Notes: generated by a model not told the origin, from the sequence alone. A stretch of DNA of 64,000 nucleotides from Amphibacillus jilinensis Y1 (GCF_000306965.1 NZ_JH976434.1:536102-600101), one strand, 5' to 3'; shown: positions 35,198 to 46,246, counted from the stretch's first letter. Program-made: numbers and translations.

Positions 35198-35744
35198 GAT
35201 ACCCCTCCTGCTCTAATTGTTTTTTCAATAACGCCTTGCCTCGCTTCAACCTTCCTTTTACAGTGTTCTCTTTAGCTCCCGTAAGTTGGCTAATCATCTT
35301 AATCGTTAAATCCTCATAATAATATAAATAAATGCTTTCACGATAAATAACAGGTAGTGTAAACACGAGTTGTACTAAATGTTCTTCTTCCACCTTCTTT
35401 ATTAGCTGTTGATCCGGTCTCACCCCATCGCTAACGGCGTGATGATCAACTTGATCATTTACAACAATATGGCGACAATACCAACTTCGCAAATAATCTT
35501 TACAATGATTAATGGCTATACGATATACCCATGTTTTTAAGCTTGAATCATGTTGAAAGGTATGTATTTTTCGATAGACCTTTAAGAAAATTTCTTGTGT
35601 TAAGTCCTCTGCAGTTGAATACTCTTTTACATAAGTAAAGACAAGTCTTTGAATAGCTGTCCCATATGTATCCATAATTTCCTCAAACCATTGCACCTTT
35701 GATTCAAACGTGATTGACTGATCGATCATGTCAATATCAGACAT
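35178..35744 (-). CDS. ECF-type RNA polymerase sigma factor
   Basis: 188 residues with both ECF regions: sigma2 (about 25-90, RLVFTYVKEYSTAEDLTQEIFLKVYRKIHTF and SSLKTWVYRIAINHCKDYLR) and sigma4 (about 125-178, FTLPVIYRESIYLYYYEDLTIKMISQLTGAKENTVKGRLKRGKALL as read in pieces). GGGGAGGG lies about six bases before the ATG. It heads the operon and is preceded by a promoter resembling what ECF factors read, so autoregulation is likely. Its regulator is probably the overlapping PadR-like protein, since no classical membrane anti-sigma gene is present. Confidence 0.92.
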   Translation of the reverse strand: MSDIDMIDQSITFESKVQWFEEIMDTYGTAIQRLVFTYVKEYSTAEDLTQEIFLKVYRKIHTFQHDSSLKTWVYRIAINHCKDYLRSWYCRHIVVNDQVDHHAVSDGVRPDQQLIKKVEEEHLVQLVFTLPVIYRESIYLYYYEDLTIKMISQLTGAKENTVKGRLKRGKALLKKQLEQEGYHEGSFN

Positions 35745-35773
35745 TTATTACCCTCCCCTCATTTTATCTATTC

Positions 35774-35800
35774 GACGATTCATAATCTCTTATGGTTGCA
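35774..35800 (-). promoter_or_regulatory. candidate ECF promoter of the sigma operon
   Basis: On the minus strand TGCAAC, 17 bases, CGTC, close to the TGAAAC-N16-CGTC form of Bacillus ECF promoters, 30 bases before the start codon. Confidence 0.45.
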
Positions 35801-35916
35801 CAGGTAATATAAAAATCAAATTTTATAATAAGCACATATGACAAAAGCTTTTAACCTTATCCATCCAGTTTTACACATTAAATCTTTTTATACCAAGGGT
35901 TATTTTATCTATTAAT

Positions 35917-35954
35917 AATAAAAAAACTCAGTAACTTTATATCCGTTACCAAGT
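35917..35954 (-). terminator. terminator of cassette unit B
   Basis: ACTCAGTAAC / GTTACCAAGT ten-base stem (G-U pairs included) with an eight-to-nine T tract on the minus strand. Confidence 0.8.
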
Positions 35955-36008
35955 CCTCTGATTCTATTTATTTGTTTGATTGCTCTAAAAATTAAAAGTA
36001 TTTTACCT

Positions 36009-36575
36009 TCACTCTGGCCAATTTAAGTCAAATTCAAGCACTTCTTCCTTAAGCACTTCACCATCACTGTCATATAAAATAAATGTCGCTTCTTCAAAGG
36101 GCTCATCTTCTAAAATTAGATACCACATCTGCCACTCTGCCCTACCAAGATCTGGGATATATTCTCTGCCATCACCAGTGATAATTTCAATCTTAGCTAC
36201 ACTTGCCCACGTGGGTCCTCTTAAAATAGCATAATCACCAATTTCAGCATATACTCCCTTTAACCAAGCGTTTTTCATTTCCATTCGGTTACTAACAGCT
36301 TCAACAAATTGCCAACCTCTCCACGTTTTTTCTAATTCCATCACACCAAAATTAGAATAATCCGGAAAACTCCAACTATAGAAAACCAGTACTCGATCAT
36401 TATCTAGAAATTCAATCGCATAGATATCCTCTACAGTATGCTTTAATTCATACAACTCTTGTTCAATAGCTTTTTCAATATCTTGATTTTGGTTTACTAA
36501 TTGAAAAGCAAAGTAACTGACAACGATTAGCAAGACAATAGTCATTGTAACTATTATTACTTTCTTTTTTTTCAC
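36009..36575 (-). CDS. uncharacterised membrane-anchored protein, cassette unit B
   Basis: 188 residues: Lys-rich start and one membrane helix (about 5-26), then an ectodomain with YAIEFLDNDRVLVFYSWSFPDY, a Trp-rich middle (VMELEKTWRGWQFVEAVSNRM) and VEILTGDGREYIP-like beta strands. It is a paralog of the protein at 37374-37943, differing by scattered substitutions and two residues near GRAEW. GTG start, about eight bases after GGAGGGG. 35 bases downstream of its partner gene. Probably faces the cell exterior; no family recognised. Confidence 0.75.
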   Translation of the reverse strand: MKKKKVIIVTMTIVLLIVVSYFAFQLVNQNQDIEKAIEQELYELKHTVEDIYAIEFLDNDRVLVFYSWSFPDYSNFGVMELEKTWRGWQFVEAVSNRMEMKNAWLKGVYAEIGDYAILRGPTWASVAKIEIITGDGREYIPDLGRAEWQMWYLILEDEPFEEATFILYDSDGEVLKEEVLEFDLNWPE

Positions 36576-36610
36576 ACGATCCCCTCCAATAGATAAGCTA
36601 GTCTTTCATA

Positions 36611-37123
36611 TTAATCTATTTCTTTAGGGGGTTCTATCCCCAAATCAATCAACACCTCTTCAATATATGTCGTATCATATTGATGGTACTTAATATAGTT
36701 AAAAAGAGTTGTAAAACTAGCCCCTGCTCCTTCTGGAGGTATCGTTGAATCCTCATACATTTGATCCACTACTTCTTTCAGTACATCCGTATCTTCAAGT
36801 GACTCTTCCACTGTAAGCCAATCTTCTGCTTCGATCGCTGCCTCAGGATAGTCAAGCTCAGGGTAGCGGTCAGAGATTGCTTTCCACCTATTCAGAATCG
36901 CTTCGGTATGTGCTGTCGGATATAGCTTGACTTCAATTGGAACCTCTTTACTTTTGTAAACTGCGTCTAATGCATATTCACGCGTCATATTTTTGTAATC
37001 AATTAGTGCTTCAGTAACAGCTTGCTCCTGTCTAGCTTTTATTCCGTAATAATAAAGAAAAATACCAATAAACATTAATAACACAACAATCATTAACACT
37101 TTATATTTAAATGAAAGCTTCAT
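36611..37123 (-). CDS. uncharacterised membrane-anchored protein (170 aa), cassette unit B
   Basis: An N-terminal helix (about 8-26, VLMIVVLLMFIGIFLYYYG) then a charged ectodomain. The segment VEVKLYPTAHTEAILNRWKAISDRYPELDYPEAAIEAEDW (read in pieces) is like the C-terminal part of the 491-residue protein upstream (VEVLPTNSTYTILERWEQT), so the two share a domain. Paralog of the gene at 37981-38493. First intact gene of the downstream duplicate, in tight series with the 188-residue gene. Function unknown; an immunity-like or partner role for the large protein is a guess from context. Confidence 0.75.
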   Translation of the reverse strand: MKLSFKYKVLMIVVLLMFIGIFLYYYGIKARQEQAVTEALIDYKNMTREYALDAVYKSKEVPIEVKLYPTAHTEAILNRWKAISDRYPELDYPEAAIEAEDWLTVEESLEDTDVLKEVVDQMYEDSTIPPEGAGASFTTLFNYIKYHQYDTTYIEEVLIDLGIEPPKEID

Positions 37124-37136
37124 GACTCACCATCCT

Positions 37137-37285
37137 CTATTCCACATTATTTTTAGTCAGATTTTCAATGGTTGCTTCTTCTGATAATTATCCAGACTTA
37201 ATGTAGCGACTTCATTCATCCTCAACATCTTCAGTATGATATTTCCATTTATGTAAAGAAGCTAAGAAATTAATCCTATGCCATA
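37137..37285 (-). pseudogene. dead 3' tail of the 491-residue gene
   Basis: Translation from the minus strand gives RYIKSG-stop-LSEEATIENLTKNNVE-stop, against SDYIKSGYLSEEVTIEDMIKNNVE in the intact gene. A Tyr codon has become TAA and further stops lie upstream. Similarity at DNA level is strong for about 65 bases and fades beyond. It marks the junction of the tandem duplication. Confidence 0.8.
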
Positions 37286-37320
37286 CAAAAAACTTAGTAA
37301 CCAAACATCAGTTACCAAGT
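37286..37320 (-). terminator. terminator of cassette unit A
   Basis: ACTTAGTAAC / GTTACCAAGT ten-base stem, nine-base loop, six T on the minus strand. The homologous element follows unit B. Confidence 0.8.
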
Positions 37321-37373
37321 CCTCTGATTCTATTTATTTGTTTGATTGCTCTAAAATTTAAAATGCTTTACCT

Positions 37374-37943
37374 TCACTCCGGCCAATTCAAGTCAAATTC
37401 AAGCACTTCTTCATGAAGCACTTCACCATCACTGTCATATAAAATAAATGTCGCTTCTTCAAAGGGCTCATCTTCTAAAATTAGATACCACATCTGCCAC
37501 TCTGCTGCTCTACCAAGCTCTGGGATATACTCTCTCCCATCCGCAGTGATAATTTCAATCTTATCTACACTTGCCCATGTTGGTCCTCTTAAAATAACGT
37601 GATCACCAATTTCAGCATATACACCCTTTAACCAAGCGCGTTTCCTTTCCATCCGATTGCTTATTGCTTCAACAAATTGCCAACCTTGCCACGTTTTTTC
37701 TAATTCCATCACACCGAAATTATAAAAGGCTGGGAAATCCCAACTATAAAAAACCAAGGCCCGATCGTCATCTAGAAATTCAATCGCATAGACATCCTCG
37801 ACATATTGCCTTAAGGTACGGAACTCTTGTTCAATGACTTCTTCAATATCTTGATAAGCATTTAATCGTTCAGTTATTAGGTAACCGGCAATAGTGAGCA
37901 GTGTGATAACTGTTACAATAATCACTATGATTCTTTTTTTCAA
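37374..37943 (-). CDS. uncharacterised membrane-anchored protein, cassette unit A
   Basis: 189 residues from a TTG start six bases after GGGAGGG (a frame five codons longer starts inside the ribosome site). One helix (about 5-24), then IEEVIEQEFRTLRQYVEDVYAIEFLDDDRALVFYSWDFP, a Trp-rich core and the ending LYDSDGEVLHEEVLEFDLNWPE (in pieces), nearly identical to the paralog at 36009-36575. Separated by 37 bases from the preceding 170-residue gene, so cotranscribed. No homologous family recognised. Confidence 0.75.
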   Translation of the reverse strand: MKKRIIVIIVTVITLLTIAGYLITERLNAYQDIEEVIEQEFRTLRQYVEDVYAIEFLDDDRALVFYSWDFPAFYNFGVMELEKTWQGWQFVEAISNRMERKRAWLKGVYAEIGDHVILRGPTWASVDKIEIITADGREYIPELGRAAEWQMWYLILEDEPFEEATFILYDSDGEVLHEEVLEFDLNWPE

Positions 37944-37980
37944 CGCGATCCCTCCCATAGACTAGCTATTTCTTTTGAAA

Positions 37981-38493
37981 TTATTCTTCTTCCCTAGGTG
38001 ATTCGATCCCCAGATCAATGACTACATCTTCAATGTTTGAGGCCTCATATTTTTGGTAAAAAATATAATCAAGTAAAGTGATATAACTCACCCCTAAACC
38101 CTCAGAGGTAACGGTTGCGTCCTTATACATCTTTCTGATTACACCATTTAGTAAGTCCGTATCCTCAAACGCCTTATGCACCTCAATCCAATCTCTAGCT
38201 TCAATCGCTGATTCAGGATAGTCCAGTTCTGGGTAACGATCTGAAATAGCTTTCCATCGCTCAAGAATCGCTTCTGTATGCGCTGACGGATATAGCTCAA
38301 CTTCTACCGGAAACTCTGTACTTTTATAAATCGCATCTAATGCATATTCACGTGCGATATAACTGTAATCTTTTAATGCTTCACCAGTGGCTTGTTCCTG
38401 TCTAGCTTTTGTTCCAAAATAATAAAGAAAAGCACTAATAAATATGGATAATATAACAATTGTTAGCACTTTATATTTTAATGAAAGCTTCAT
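37981..38493 (-). CDS. uncharacterised membrane-anchored protein (170 aa), cassette unit A
   Basis: Same architecture as 36611-37123: N-terminal helix VLTIVILSIFISAFLYYFG, then an ectodomain with VEVELYPSAHTEAILERWKA, ISDRYPELDYPESAIEARDW and a C-terminal helical part. Lies 13 bases after the stop of the 491-residue gene, whose C-terminal region contains a related segment. Divergence from its paralog is greatest in the last third (DTDLLNGVIRKMYKDATVTSEG), which would suit a specificity region. Function unknown. Confidence 0.75.
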   Translation of the reverse strand: MKLSLKYKVLTIVILSIFISAFLYYFGTKARQEQATGEALKDYSYIAREYALDAIYKSTEFPVEVELYPSAHTEAILERWKAISDRYPELDYPESAIEARDWIEVHKAFEDTDLLNGVIRKMYKDATVTSEGLGVSYITLLDYIFYQKYEASNIEDVVIDLGIESPREEE

Positions 38494-38506
38494 AACTCAC
38501 CATCCT

Positions 38507-39982
38507 CTATTCCACATTATTTTTAATCATATCTTCAATAGTTACTTCTTCTGATAAATAACCAGATTTAATATAGTCACTTAAATCGCGATGCACTGCT
38601 TCAAACTGATCCGTAGAATCATTATAAAAGTTACTCACCTTATCCCACTGCTGCTCATTTATATATTCCTTTGGAAATGGGATATCTGAGTTCATCTGAT
38701 GTGTCTGTTCCCACCGCTCTAAAATAGTGTATGTTGAATTAGTCGGTAAAACTTCTACCCACGTATTAGATTCAATAAAATCGCCACTCTCTACGATTAA
38801 CATTTCCATATTTAAATTGGATGCACTCGAAACGGCATTTCCAATTGTAATTTGTTTGTTTAACTCTTGTTTTTCTATTTGGTATTCATTTATCATAACA
38901 ACAGGTTGAAATACTGATTTTGTTGTAATATCCGTAGCCAATTCCATAACTTTGCCACCAATAAAGTAAGTCGCATGTTTACGCTTATATGCCTCCATCT
39001 CAGCAGTATCATCTCTATTCAAGTTTGACACCGCATTATCACCCATATAATAATTGACATTAACATCAATCAATACCATATTTGGAAACGGAAGTTCCAT
39101 ATCAAGAAATACTTCTCTAAACTCTTCATCAGCATATTTAGAGATGCTAACTATTAATTCTGAATTTATAACATGTACTCGATTATTTACCTCTTCTAAT
39201 GAAAGATCATTAACCCTTACTAAAAACGGCAGTTTCTCACCTTCAAGATTAATTTGTTCTATATTTTTTTTGTATTCTTTTAGCAATTTTTTATACATTT
39301 TCATTATTTTCACATAATCTATTTCATCAAAACCTAATCGATCCGATTCCACCTTCATATGATCAGTCACTCTCATATTTCCACTATATAAGTAAGCTTC
39401 AATAAGAGCTATTTCAGTAATTAACGCTTCTTCAGAAACAAGGACATGATGATTCAAATGGGATTGCAGTTCATCTACATTTTGTTCTGTTAACATGTCA
39501 ATAAGAGCGTTAATTTGCTCCCTTTTCTCATCTGTTAAATAGTGATTTTGCAAATATTGATACAAAAGTTCTTGTTCAGAAGACGTCATGGAAACCCCTG
39601 CTTCCATCTTTGCTAAAATGTTAGCAAAGAGAGCATCATCAGAGAAAACAGCTTCTTGTAGCCGTGTTAAATTCAATTTATCCAAATTCGCTCCACCTGA
39701 CCCTAACTCCTCAATAAACGCATCCATTGTCGTATTTAAATTGGATAAACCATGCGTGACTTGCTCAAATCCCTCAGCTGCGTTCTTATCTGCACTCACC
39801 ATGCCATTCCAAAAATTCTTAACGGCATTTTTTTCCATATCCGTTTCTATATTAACCCTATCATATATTCCCCCATAGCTTCTTGAGAACTGAGCTTGCC
39901 TTTCATTCCACGCTTCTGCTACATCCTCATATTCCTGTAGACGTTGGCTTAATTCATCACGATCCGCATTGTAATTTCCCAT
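38507..39982 (-). CDS. uncharacterised 491-residue helical protein heading the cassette
   Basis: No signal peptide or membrane helix. The first about 100 residues are helical with a conserved-looking Trp region (MEKNAVKNFWNGMVSADKNA, then GLSNLNTTMDAFIEELGSGG), reminiscent of proteins sent through type VII (WXG/LXG) systems, though no diagnostic motif is present. The middle has long amphipathic helices and a beta-rich part (about 260-400). The C-terminal about 85 residues resemble the small membrane proteins encoded next (ILERW). The ATG at 39982 is seven bases after GAAGGGAG. An R1 repeat sits just upstream. A secreted-effector role is a hypothesis only. Confidence 0.7.
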   Translation of the reverse strand: MGNYNADRDELSQRLQEYEDVAEAWNERQAQFSRSYGGIYDRVNIETDMEKNAVKNFWNGMVSADKNAAEGFEQVTHGLSNLNTTMDAFIEELGSGGANLDKLNLTRLQEAVFSDDALFANILAKMEAGVSMTSSEQELLYQYLQNHYLTDEKREQINALIDMLTEQNVDELQSHLNHHVLVSEEALITEIALIEAYLYSGNMRVTDHMKVESDRLGFDEIDYVKIMKMYKKLLKEYKKNIEQINLEGEKLPFLVRVNDLSLEEVNNRVHVINSELIVSISKYADEEFREVFLDMELPFPNMVLIDVNVNYYMGDNAVSNLNRDDTAEMEAYKRKHATYFIGGKVMELATDITTKSVFQPVVMINEYQIEKQELNKQITIGNAVSSASNLNMEMLIVESGDFIESNTWVEVLPTNSTYTILERWEQTHQMNSDIPFPKEYINEQQWDKVSNFYNDSTDQFEAVHRDLSDYIKSGYLSEEVTIEDMIKNNVE

Positions 39983-40006
39983 GTAAGATGCTCCCTTCAT
40001 TATAAT

Positions 40007-40108
40007 AAAACGCACTGTCAATCAGTAGGTGAGTAAATCAGGCATTAGCGCTCCATTAGCTCCTGCCCATATAGACGATCTCTACGCTCTATTTTGAGAC
40101 GGTTATTT
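40007..40108 (+). repeat. R1 dispersed repeat, copy 6
   Basis: AAAACGCACTGTCAATCAG, GTAAATCAGGCATTAGCGC, CTACGCTCTATTTTGAGACG, GACGGTTATTTG. The block between TTTTGAG and GACGG is shortened to nothing relative to other copies. Confidence 0.75.
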
Positions 40109-40328
40109 GTAATAAACACACCCTTCCATTATACAGGTTTAATGGTTAATTTTTGAATATGACTAAAGTAGGGGAGTTTTACTGGTTAAATCTCAACTAA
40201 GGTCAGAGGACCTAGGTTTATTGAATGAGGGTGTATTAGTTAACTTGTTACTGCAGTTGTTTAACGCACTAAATGATCTTCACATGAGAAAACTAACGAT
40301 TCGCTTATCCTTATTCGCCTTTAGGTAC

Positions 40329-40362
40329 AAAAAAATAGCATAGAGCTAACTGCCCTATGCTA
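40329..40362 (-). terminator. terminator of the beta-glucoside operon
   Basis: TAGCATAG / CTATGCTA stem with A-run on one side and T-run on the other, so it can act in both directions. It lies past the R1 copy that abuts the GH1 gene. Confidence 0.75.
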
Positions 40363-40383
40363 AAATTTTTTTTAAAACTAGAT

Positions 40384-40619
40384 AAAATGATCCTTTAATC
40401 AGTGGATGGAGGGCTACGGTCGTAGATCATGCAGACGTGGCCACAGGACATGGCGATCTTAGTCTGTAATCCTACTTAAAGACGTGGTGGTCTTAGTCTA
40501 CGGTCTCACACACCGACTGATTGTTAGCTGAGTCAAACAGGACATTAGCGCCCGTTATTATCAAGCTAAATAAGTTTGCTCTACTCTCTATTTTGAGGTG
40601 GATTTTTATCGACGGTTAT

Positions 40620-40621
<2 letters not shown>
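40384..40621 (+). repeat. R1 dispersed repeat, copy 7 (longest, 238 bases)
   Basis: Starts AAAATGATCCTTTAATCAG and ends TTTTTATCGACGGTTATCT. It contains an extra section (40420-40520) with an internal imperfect direct repeat (GACGTGG ... CTTAGTCT, twice). Then GACATTAGCGCCCGTTATT and CTCTCTATTTTGAGGTGG. Its last bases provide two bases of the GH1 gene's stop codon. Confidence 0.8.
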
Positions 40622-43408
<2,787 letters not shown>

Positions 43409-43412
43409 TTGT

Positions 43413-43721
43413 TTATTCCCCCTTTTCTATCAATTCTTCTGCAAATTGCAGAACGGCTGCACCGTCTCCTCTTCCATAATCAACAGGTTTGATGACCGCA
43501 ACAGGGGCAAGATCGCCAACTAATCGCGTCACCTTCCGCTTCGTATGTTGCACTTGAGGACCTAGCAATAACACATCGAAGTTACCAAGTTCTTCTTCAA
43601 TTAGACTTTGATCAATCGCCCAAATCTTATAGTCTTTACCTTGTTGTTTTGCTGCTTCTTCCATTTTCGAAACCAAAATACTTGTCGACATCCCAGCTGC
43701 ACATGCTAACATAATTCTCAT
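43413..43721 (-). CDS. PTS cellobiose/lichenan-type IIB
   Basis: 102-residue soluble phosphocarrier that takes phosphate from IIA on a cysteine: Cys7 in MLACAAGMSTSILVSKM. LLLGPQVQHTKRKV is typical of the family. Starts one base after (overlapping) the IIA stop. Specificity for cellobiose, lichenan oligomers or other beta-glucosides comes from IIC and cannot be settled by eye. Confidence 0.94.
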   Translation of the reverse strand: MRIMLACAAGMSTSILVSKMEEAAKQQGKDYKIWAIDQSLIEEELGNFDVLLLGPQVQHTKRKVTRLVGDLAPVAVIKPVDYGRGDGAAVLQFAEELIEKGE

Positions 43722-44050
43722 TATTCATTCTCCTCCTTTTTTAATCCTGCTAATTGTTTGTAGATATGAAGGAACTCTTCTGCATGGGCGATGTTAATCA
43801 TCGCTGTTGTTAAGTGATCCTGAGCATGAACCAATAAAATACTCAATTTTGTTGGTTCACCATTCGCCTCTTTTTGAATCAACTGTGTTTGACTATCATG
43901 TGCAAGGCGTAATTCTTGAGCACCTTCTTCAATCAGTTTTTCTGCTTCAGTAAACTGGTGTTCTCTCGCTTCTTGAATAGCCATCTGCGCTTTTGAGCTT
44001 GCATTTCCTGCATGTAAAATTAATGTAAAACTTTCTTCATATAGTTCCAT
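43721..44050 (-). CDS. PTS lactose/cellobiose-type IIA
   Basis: 109-residue helical phosphocarrier of the trimeric IIA(Lac) family. The active histidine is in LLVHAQDHL near residue 75; SKAQMAIQEAREHQFTEAEKLI is the standard first helical hairpin. It heads the PTS-GH1 operon and follows AAGGGGG. A cre-like site lies 40-53 bases upstream of its start codon. Confidence 0.94.
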   Translation of the reverse strand: MELYEESFTLILHAGNASSKAQMAIQEAREHQFTEAEKLIEEGAQELRLAHDSQTQLIQKEANGEPTKLSILLVHAQDHLTTAMINIAHAEEFLHIYKQLAGLKKEENE

Positions 44051-44089
44051 TTTTCGTCCCCCTTTTTATCTCTTAACTACATTTTATTA

Positions 44090-44103
44090 TGTAAGCGTAT
44101 ACA
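44090..44103. promoter_or_regulatory. cre (CcpA) site before the beta-glucoside operon
   Basis: TGTAAGCGTATACA differs from TGWAANCGNTNWCA at one position. Placed just upstream of the IIA gene, it predicts glucose repression. Confidence 0.7.
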
Positions 44104-44133
44104 TTTGTAGGTTCGGATTTTCCGTTGGCAACC

Positions 44134-44169
44134 GAAAAAAAGACAAAGGATATTGCTTATCCTTTGTCT
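44134..44169 (-). terminator. terminator of the LicR-type regulator gene
   Basis: AGACAAAGGATA / TATCCTTTGTCT perfect 12-base stem, followed by T-run; it overlaps the regulator's stop codon. Confidence 0.85.
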
Positions 44170-46084
44170 ACAACTGGCGAATCAACATTTGTAATTGTTT
44201 TTTACTTTTACAACGAAGTAGCGCTTGAACCGATTCTTTATTATTTAATAATTGCATAATCACTTGATACATTTTTTGTAAGTCTGTTTTATTCGCTTTC
44301 ATGATATGAAGCATTAAAATCAATTGAACCGGCTTACCACCCCATTGAATCGGATCTTCCAATGTCATTAACGACCAAAATGTTTCAGACGTTTGCGGAT
44401 CAATGGCGTGAGGGATGGCGACAAGATTTCCGAATGCCGTCGTTGAAAGCTTTTCCCTTTCCAATATAGATGGAAGATAAGATTGATTCACCAATTGATG
44501 TTGAACGAGGTCGTTAACCATATATTTCAATACATCCTCCTGCGTTTTTAAATCTTTTCTCAAATAGATATATGGCTCACGCAAATATAGATTAACCGTA
44601 TTAAAACCATCTATGAGCAGCGTTTCAATCTTATTAACATCTTGATTTCCTAAAATCGTACTTACATGCACGACGGGTACATCTAATTTCTCTTTAATAG
44701 AAATTGTACTAATCACTAGATCAATGTCTGTCAACGTTTCGTTAAATAGATTGTAATATTCGGTTGTGCCGACAATATTTAATTTATTGCCAAGTTCACG
44801 TTTTAACTTATAAAGCAATAATTGTGCTGTACCAAGGCCTGTGGCACACACAATTAAACACCGTGGTGCATGATTGTATAAATACTGTTGGCGTTCTTGG
44901 GCAGCTTCAATATGTAGAGCAAGGTAGCCCACCTCATTCTCGTCAATGTCAACTGCCATCAGTTCTTTAATTACTTTTGAACAACTTAAGGCGATCTCAA
45001 AAGAGAAGGGATACTGTCCCTTAATATCTTCTAACATCGGATTTCGAATATTCATCTGATAACGGTAGCGATTAATAGCAGGCTTGAGGTGTAAGGCTAA
45101 CCCTTTTACTAAATCCTCATCGCTCAAGAAGTCTAATCCATATTTATTATTAATATGCTCAAGCAAACAACTAACAAGTCTGTCAATCTCTTGATCAATA
45201 ACTTCTTTTAACGCATCTGACTCAGCAACTGGATTCACCAGTTTAGTCCCTTGCATATGCATCGTTAAATAGAGCACTTCTTCTTCAGAAAAAATAATCG
45301 AGAACCGATTCCCAAGTTCATGAATAATATCAAGGGCAACAAGATATTCCTTACTCTTTAATATATCTCCATCAATCGTTTTAACCGAATCAGAAATACT
45401 ATAACCATCTTCAATTCTTTTGCATGAAATGGCAATATGTGTGATTAAGTTCTGTAAGCTAATATCTGAAATGTAAATCCGGTTAATACGTAACTTGCCC
45501 AAAACAACTTCCTTTATTTCCGACAATTTTTCAAAAGAAATGATTTCAACCCATTCTTCATCATGTTCAATCAAATCGCTTTTTTGATTAAAGATATATT
45601 CAGAGATACAATAGCGAATATTAAACTCTGAACCGACAATCTTTGTCCCATAATAAGGCTTCGTTTCTAATGATAAGTTATATTTATCAAGAATGCGCCT
45701 TACCTCTTTAAATTCATTTTTCAACGCTGATCTTGTCACAAACAATTCATCAGCTAATGCTTCTAATTTAATATAATCACAAGTCATGAGTAACCGCTCC
45801 ATGATGTAATGAACACGATCTTGAAATGTTTCGCACTCATGTATGTAATCGCTATCATTTAAATGCTGTTTAAAGGACTGCTGATTCAAAATATGTAATT
45901 GATAGCCTTTCCCTCTATAAGATACAACTTCTGCAACATCAGGAGGAATAAGCTCATGAATCGATTTCATATTATTTTGAATCGTCTTTGTACTCACTTG
46001 TAACTCTGTAGCTAGCTCTTTACTTGTGACAGGCCGGTTTGATTCCGCCAACTTCATCAACATTTTACGCATGCGTCCGTCCAC
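44168..46084 (-). CDS. LicR/MtlR-type PRD transcriptional activator
   Basis: 638-residue PTS-controlled activator. Order: N-terminal HTH_11 (KMLMKLAESNRPVTSKELATELQVS), Mga-like second winged helix (about 90-150), two PRDs (about 175-280, 290-395) with conserved regulatory His (TLHIAISCK-type and YLTMHMQGTKL, LALHLKPAINR, YLALHIEAAQER), an EIIB(Gat)-like domain (LIVCATGLGTAQLL, with Cys), and a C-terminal EIIA(Fru)-like domain (AFGNLVAIPHAI, with His). Phosphorylation by HPr activates and by the IIB inhibits, so it responds to beta-glucoside flux. Transcribed separately just upstream of the operon it should control. Confidence 0.93.
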   Translation of the reverse strand: MDGRMRKMLMKLAESNRPVTSKELATELQVSTKTIQNNMKSIHELIPPDVAEVVSYRGKGYQLHILNQQSFKQHLNDSDYIHECETFQDRVHYIMERLLMTCDYIKLEALADELFVTRSALKNEFKEVRRILDKYNLSLETKPYYGTKIVGSEFNIRYCISEYIFNQKSDLIEHDEEWVEIISFEKLSEIKEVVLGKLRINRIYISDISLQNLITHIAISCKRIEDGYSISDSVKTIDGDILKSKEYLVALDIIHELGNRFSIIFSEEEVLYLTMHMQGTKLVNPVAESDALKEVIDQEIDRLVSCLLEHINNKYGLDFLSDEDLVKGLALHLKPAINRYRYQMNIRNPMLEDIKGQYPFSFEIALSCSKVIKELMAVDIDENEVGYLALHIEAAQERQQYLYNHAPRCLIVCATGLGTAQLLLYKLKRELGNKLNIVGTTEYYNLFNETLTDIDLVISTISIKEKLDVPVVHVSTILGNQDVNKIETLLIDGFNTVNLYLREPYIYLRKDLKTQEDVLKYMVNDLVQHQLVNQSYLPSILEREKLSTTAFGNLVAIPHAIDPQTSETFWSLMTLEDPIQWGGKPVQLILMLHIMKANKTDLQKMYQVIMQLLNNKESVQALLRCKSKKQLQMLIRQL

Positions 46085-46246
46085 AACATGACCCCCATCT
46101 TCAGCTACGATTTCTATTATACCTTTATGATAGCGAAGAAAAGTTAAATTGTATATAGGCTCATAGAAATAAAGAAGTCGGGTTAAGTTTAAAGAAGTGA
46201 TGTCGTGTTTTGTGTCTTGAATGGTTAATCATCTATACCATTAAAA

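Larger units (their letters stand above)
35917..37202 (-). repeat. tandem segmental duplication, unit B (downstream)
   Basis: About 1.29 kb matching 37286-38582 collinearly: dead tail of the 491-residue gene, 170-residue gene, 188-residue gene, then an identical-looking terminator region. Similarity extends through non-coding flanks (TCCTCTGATTCTATTTATTT is shared after both units), so this is a DNA duplication, not convergent protein evolution. Confidence 0.85.
37286..38582 (-). repeat. tandem segmental duplication, unit A (upstream)
   Basis: The parental-looking unit: intact 3' end of the 491-residue gene, 170-residue gene, 189-residue gene and terminator. Spacing between elements is nearly the same as in unit B. 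Confidence 0.85.
39983..40619. other. 640-base gene-free interval with two R1 copies and a terminator
   Basis: From left: upstream region of the 491-residue gene, R1 copy at 40007-40108, A/T-rich sequence with no frame, terminator at 40329-40362, and the longest R1 copy at 40384-40621. No RNA family recognised. Confidence 0.6.

Noticed and set aside
35917-38582. Duplication as a possible assembly artefact
   Set aside because: The two units differ at many positions, including codon changes and a different stop in the gene tail, so they are true diverged copies.
40420-40520. Internal repeat in the longest R1 copy as a hidden gene
   Set aside because: Stops in all frames on both strands; the repeat (GACGTGG...CTTAGTCT) is non-coding.
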